Shown: positions 5,544 to 8,341 of the stretch, in pieces
How positions within the stretch are numbered: position 1 is the first letter of the stretch
Layout of the letters: each line of letters starts with the position of its first letter
The notes under the pieces: model-generated
The model's database searches: none
Told to the model about the DNA's origin: nothing
Seen by the model: the letters and a program-made list of their open reading frames with translations, nothing else
Assembly (NCBI GenBank): GCA_946544695.1
Contig: CAMNMO010000112.1
Location: forward strand, 1-8,341
Direction: 5' to 3'
Length of the DNA stretch: 8,341 nt
Source: an uncultured Ruminococcus sp.
Lineage (GTDB): Bacteria > Bacillota > Clostridia > Oscillospirales > Ruminococcaceae
Made by a program: the position numbers and the translations under genes

Positions 5544-6629
5544 TTATTGTAATGCTTGATCTGCTGTGTCCCTGCACGAATGTCTGCTGATCGACAGAAG
5601 TATGCAAGGCAGCAGGAATGCCAGCAGTATCAAAAGCAAAATGCTGTGCTCGCTCCTTATCACAGCTTCCCAGTCATAATCAAAAAGCAGGGGCAGTGCA
5701 GCGGCGGCAGGCACCAGTCCTGCGGCAAAAGCGCCGCCAAACGCAGTTATATCGGGCTTCAGTCGGCGCAGGCAGATGGAAGCGCAGTGCAGAAGATTTG
5801 CAAGTTTTACCAGCCCCGTGAACACCCATGCAAGCAGAAATACAGCGTCGCAGCGCTCGGTGATGAGGTTTTCCGAGGAAGCTGCAAGGGTGAAAACAGG
5901 CAGCGGTGACTTCACTGCAAAGCTTCCTGTCACAGCGGTCACAAGCCCGAAAACAGTGCATATCAGCGCAGCTTTTGCAATGATAAAACGTCGGGCGGCA
6001 ACAGCAGGGTCGCCCTTTATACTGCCTGCGTAAAATGTGAACAGCACAAGGCATTCGCACCTGTCGGTCTCGGAAAGCATGGCATGCCATATTTTGCCCG
6101 AAACATCGGGTACAGCCAGGTCAAAACGAGTGACATCCATGTCACTGAAAGAACCTGCGGCGATCACAAGCAGCATGAGCAAAGCCCCTAACAGCGATAT
6201 CTGCGCTGCACGCCCAATGACTGCTGTATCAAGTGCGGCGACATAGATAGCTGCAAATACACAGCAAAAAACGGTCAGCAAACGTGGCATATTCACAGAG
6301 AAAAAGTAATCGGTAAAATATGCCAGACTGCCGATGTCGTAAAAGCTCTCATATATGAAGTATAGAAGAAAGCCCGCAGTTACGGCTTTTCCAACTGCGG
6401 TGCCGTGCGAGTCGGCCAGTGTGAGTATGTCTGTTTTGGCAGACTTTGCCAGACAGACGGCAGGCACAAGCATCAAGCCTTGCAGCGCCGTCGAAAATAT
6501 CACGGCTAAGATGGTCACAAGTCCGCTTTCGGTGCCCGCAGGGAAAAATGTCAGCGTGGCGAACACCCTTGCGGACAAAAGCATACATATCAGCGCAGCG
6601 GCTGAAAGTCGGTTGTTTTTATTGTTCAT
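5544..6629 (-). CDS. gerAB: GerAB-like germinant receptor permease
   Basis: This is an integral membrane subunit of the GerA-type receptor (spore permease family, APC superfamily fold), thought to bind the small-molecule germinant. It has 361 residues, the usual family length. I count about ten hydrophobic segments, roughly at 8-28, 36-60, 80-105, 114-134, 143-160, 190-205, 214-236, 260-285, 292-315 and 328-347. Sequence motifs are weaker than in its neighbours, so the call leans on topology, length and position between gerAA and gerAC. It is rich in Cys and Ala. The first ATG (6629) has no recognisable Shine-Dalgarno in the 20 nt before it. A GGACTG/CAGTCC hairpin ends 16 nt before the ATG and an AAGGCGG lies further up. 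The next Met (16) is inside the first membrane segment, so 6629 is retained. It is 76 nt after gerAA. Confidence 0.87.
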   Translation of the reverse strand: MNNKNNRLSAAALICMLLSARVFATLTFFPAGTESGLVTILAVIFSTALQGLMLVPAVCLAKSAKTDILTLADSHGTAVGKAVTAGFLLYFIYESFYDIGSLAYFTDYFFSVNMPRLLTVFCCVFAAIYVAALDTAVIGRAAQISLLGALLMLLVIAAGSFSDMDVTRFDLAVPDVSGKIWHAMLSETDRCECLVLFTFYAGSIKGDPAVAARRFIIAKAALICTVFGLVTAVTGSFAVKSPLPVFTLAASSENLITERCDAVFLLAWVFTGLVKLANLLHCASICLRRLKPDITAFGGAFAAGLVPAAAALPLLFDYDWEAVIRSEHSILLLILLAFLLPCILLSISRHSCRDTADQALQ

Positions 6630-6645
6630 TATAGTGTGATTTTTT

Positions 6646-6661
6646 GGACTGCAAACAGTCC
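6646..6661 (-). other. Hairpin in the gerAA-gerAB gap
   Basis: GGACUG and CAGUCC form a perfect 6-bp stem with a 4-nt loop, 16 nt before the gerAB start. On the coding strand an A6 run follows, so it is not a terminator in that direction. It may affect mRNA stability or gerAB initiation. The rest of the 76-nt gap shows nothing else. Confidence 0.5.
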
Positions 6662-6705
6662 GCCTTATGTGAAAGTATTGCGATCATAGGGCGAAAAATT
6701 GTACA

Positions 6706-8178
6706 CTAATGATCTTCGGTGCCTATGACAGTTCTGCGTTCAGCCAGCTCATGAAAGTCGGGACGGAGAAAAATATCACCTAAACCATGGGCTTTCAGCG
6801 GCGCCAGCGGGGAAGTGTAGGCGGTGCCGTAAAGGTCATTCGAGCAGACATTTACGATAAGCAGGCAGCTGACCACTGCAATTCCGTAAAGTCCGCCAAG
6901 CCCGCCCGCAAGAATGAAAATGATGCGAAGCACCGAGACAGCAGGGTAAAGCGCAGGCAGCACAAACGATGCTGTCGCTGTGATGCCCACGACTATCAGC
7001 AGCGGCTGCGAGATAATGCCGCTTTTGACGGCGGCGTCACCGATTATCAGCCCGCCGACGATCGAAACAGCACCGCCGACTGCTTTCGGCAGACGCACGC
7101 CCGCTTCCCGCATTATCTCGAAAAGCACCATCAGCAGCACCATTTCGACCACCAGCGGGTATGGCGTTGATTCCTCAGCTGCCGCCAGATTCAGCAGCAG
7201 TTTCAGCGGGAATACTTCGGGGTGGAACATGACAAGCGCCGCATAAAGTCCCGGCAGCATGACTGCCAGCAGAAATGCCAGATACTTTATCCATCTGGAA
7301 AACGCCGCAAAATATGGCTTTTCGCAGTAGTCGTCCATAGTGCGGAAATTGTCTGCGAATACAGTCGGCAGTATCATACAGCCAGGCGAACCGTCGATGA
7401 TGACCAAAATTTTACCCTCGTTTAGCGATGCGCAGGCAACGTCGGGACGTTCGGTGACCATTACAGCCGAAAATACCGAGCGGCTGTAAGTCGGGTCAAT
7501 AAATGGCATCAGGTAGCCTGAATTCAAAATTGTGTCCAATTTAATTCTCTGCAATTTTTGCTGTATACCATCAAGCGTTTCAGCATCACATCTGCCTTCG
7601 ATATAACCTATGCAGACGTCGGTCTTTGAAAGCTTTCCCGTCTGTATCAGCCTGAATCTCAATGCGGGCGTTTTCAGTCTTCGCCGTACAAGAGACATGT
7701 TAACTCGCAGCGCTTCATTAAAGCTGTCCCTCGCCCCGCCGATAGTCTGTTCGGTCTCGGGAAGAGACACTGCACGTTTCTCAAAGCCCTGAACACCGAG
7801 GCAGACCGCCTCGCTGCAGTTGTCGGTCAGTATGGCTGCAAACCCCGAAAACAGCAGTTCTGCAAGTGTACCAATGTCGGTGACGATCTGCCTGTCTGCT
7901 GCCATCAGGCTTTGCTTTTTTAAAAATACCATGACTTCATCTGCGGTGTGTGAGACCTTCGCAAACTCGTTCATCGGCTGAAAGATCAGCTCAGACATAA
8001 GCTGACACGATGCCATGCCTTCTATGGAGAGCACAGCACACTTTGTTTTATCCAGGTCAATGCTAATATTGTTAAGGTCGGCTGTGTTTCCCGTCAGCAT
8101 GTTGACCAGTTCTACGGCTGAACTGAGATCTGTGGGAATGCTGACATTCGATTCTTCGTTATAATAAGGTGCGCTCAT
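6706..8178 (-). CDS. gerAA: GerAA-like germinant receptor subunit (GerA family)
   Basis: This is the first subunit of the GerA-type receptor, which senses nutrients at the spore inner membrane and starts germination. It has 490 residues, within the family range. The N-terminal half (1-290) is soluble. It includes SFNEALRVNMSLVRRRLKTP (152-171), SKTDVCIGYIEG (184-195), the G-Y-L segment near 221, TERPDV (242-247) and I-I-D-G-S-P-G (260-266). All match GerA family motifs. The C-terminal half is membrane-bound, with segments at about 297-317, 341-358, 366-386, 389-409 and 413-445. It contains the REAGVRLPKAVGGAVSIVGG signature (357-376) and ends with S-P-L-A-P-L (456-461). ATG 8178 has AGGAG (8192-8188) 9 nt upstream. 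A sigma-G-like promoter lies just before it. Family identity is very secure. The germinant cannot be inferred. Confidence 0.95.
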   Translation of the reverse strand: MSAPYYNEESNVSIPTDLSSAVELVNMLTGNTADLNNISIDLDKTKCAVLSIEGMASCQLMSELIFQPMNEFAKVSHTADEVMVFLKKQSLMAADRQIVTDIGTLAELLFSGFAAILTDNCSEAVCLGVQGFEKRAVSLPETEQTIGGARDSFNEALRVNMSLVRRRLKTPALRFRLIQTGKLSKTDVCIGYIEGRCDAETLDGIQQKLQRIKLDTILNSGYLMPFIDPTYSRSVFSAVMVTERPDVACASLNEGKILVIIDGSPGCMILPTVFADNFRTMDDYCEKPYFAAFSRWIKYLAFLLAVMLPGLYAALVMFHPEVFPLKLLLNLAAAEESTPYPLVVEMVLLMVLFEIMREAGVRLPKAVGGAVSIVGGLIIGDAAVKSGIISQPLLIVVGITATASFVLPALYPAVSVLRIIFILAGGLGGLYGIAVVSCLLIVNVCSNDLYGTAYTSPLAPLKAHGLGDIFLRPDFHELAERRTVIGTEDH

Positions 8179-8200
8179 ATCACGGAACTCCTCTCAGTTC

Positions 8201-8230
8201 TATTATGGACTGATGCTTTGAAGTTATGCA
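8201..8230 (-). promoter_or_regulatory. Sigma-G-like forespore promoter of the gerA operon
   Basis: The -35 is TGCATA (8230-8225), the spacer is 17 nt, and the -10 is CATAATA (8207-8201). This agrees with the Bacillus sigma-G pattern (G-H-A-T-R, about 17-18 nt, C-A-T-n-n-T-A), and gerA operons are known members of that regulon. Transcription would start near 8195, leaving a leader of about 17 nt that begins at the ribosome binding site. A sigma-A promoter is not visible in the gap. Confidence 0.65.
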
Positions 8231-8241
8231 AAAATGAGCGC

Positions 8242-8268
8242 AAAAAAAGAGGACAGCGAACTGTCCTC
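8242..8268 (-). terminator. Strong terminator of the gene upstream of gerAA
   Basis: GAGGACAG (8249-8256) and CTGTCCTC (8261-8268) form a perfect 8-bp stem with a UUCG tetraloop on the minus strand. A T7 run at 8248-8242 follows. It lies 18 nt after the stop codon at 8287 and separates that gene from the ger operon. Confidence 0.95.
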
Positions 8269-8286
8269 AAATCTGTACTTTATAAT

Positions 8287-8341
8287 TTACTCCTCAAACT
8301 CACTTACCAACTGAGCGACAGTCTGCTTAGCGTCGCCGTAG
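8287..8341 (-). CDS. C-terminal end of an unidentified protein (cut by window edge)
   Basis: The last 17 codons, YGDAKQTVAQLVSEFEE followed by TAA (8289-8287), enter from the right edge on the minus strand. The frame is open, the residue mix is normal for a helical, acidic C-terminus, and a strong terminator follows at the expected distance. Together these make a real gene end likely. The fragment is too short to recognise the family, and no function is proposed. Confidence 0.6.
   Translation of the reverse strand, partial: YGDAKQTVAQLVSEFEE

Noticed and set aside
6628..6656. A perfect TATAAT (6633-6628) with TTTGCA 16 nt upstream, as an internal promoter before gerAB
   Set aside because: Transcription would begin inside the gerAB coding sequence, after its ATG, with no useful downstream start. 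It is likely a chance match in AT-rich sequence.
1..8341. CRISPR array, insertion sequence, prophage genes, tRNA or rRNA genes, toxin-antitoxin or defence cassette
   Set aside because: I found no regularly spaced repeats, transposase-like frame, tRNA-like cloverleaf or rRNA sequence. All long frames are explained by housekeeping, protease and germination genes.

Overview
The window reads as ordinary chromosome from a low-to-mid GC Firmicute. The best fit is a Clostridia/Oscillospiraceae member close to Ruminococcus. This rests on the gene order (SRP RNA, dnaX, ybaB, recR), the protein styles, clear Shine-Dalgarno sites, intrinsic terminators with U-runs, and a GerA-type germination operon. 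The genus is an inference. Every supported gene lies on the minus strand, so transcription runs from high to low coordinates.

Layout in the direction of transcription: (1) 8341-8249 holds the last 17 codons of an unidentified gene and its textbook terminator. (2) 8230-4235 is a spore germinant-receptor operon, gerAA-gerAB-gerAC. It is preceded by a promoter that matches the forespore sigma-G pattern (TGCATA, 17 nt, CATAATA) and followed by a moderate hairpin. GerAC is unusual because the lipobox cysteine is replaced. (3) 4140-3882 is an AT-rich control region with phased TTTCA repeats, a long inverted repeat and a weak -10/-35 pair. It leads into (4) htrA, a membrane-anchored trypsin-like protease with a PDZ domain, which ends at a strong terminator. 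(5) 2279-2052 is the gene for a roughly 190-nt signal recognition particle RNA, with an extended -10 promoter and A/T tracts upstream. Its closing stem, followed by a U-run, doubles as a terminator. (6) dnaX, ybaB and recR follow at once, with the recR coding sequence cut by the window edge.

How the parts work together: SRP RNA serves membrane protein targeting. dnaX, ybaB and recR serve replication, nucleoid/DNA maintenance and recombinational repair, and they probably depend on read-through from the SRP RNA promoter because no room is left for another. HtrA is envelope quality control, and its upstream repeats suggest stress-responsive two-component regulation. The ger operon points to a sporulation-competent ancestry or lifestyle.

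I did not find an evidently new multi-gene system. The points most worth a second look are the sigma-G promoter on gerA, the GerAC without a lipid-attachment cysteine, the phased operator-like repeats and large inverted repeat upstream of htrA, the fused SRP-RNA-end/terminator/dnaX-RBS arrangement, and gerAB starting without a visible ribosome binding site behind a hairpin.
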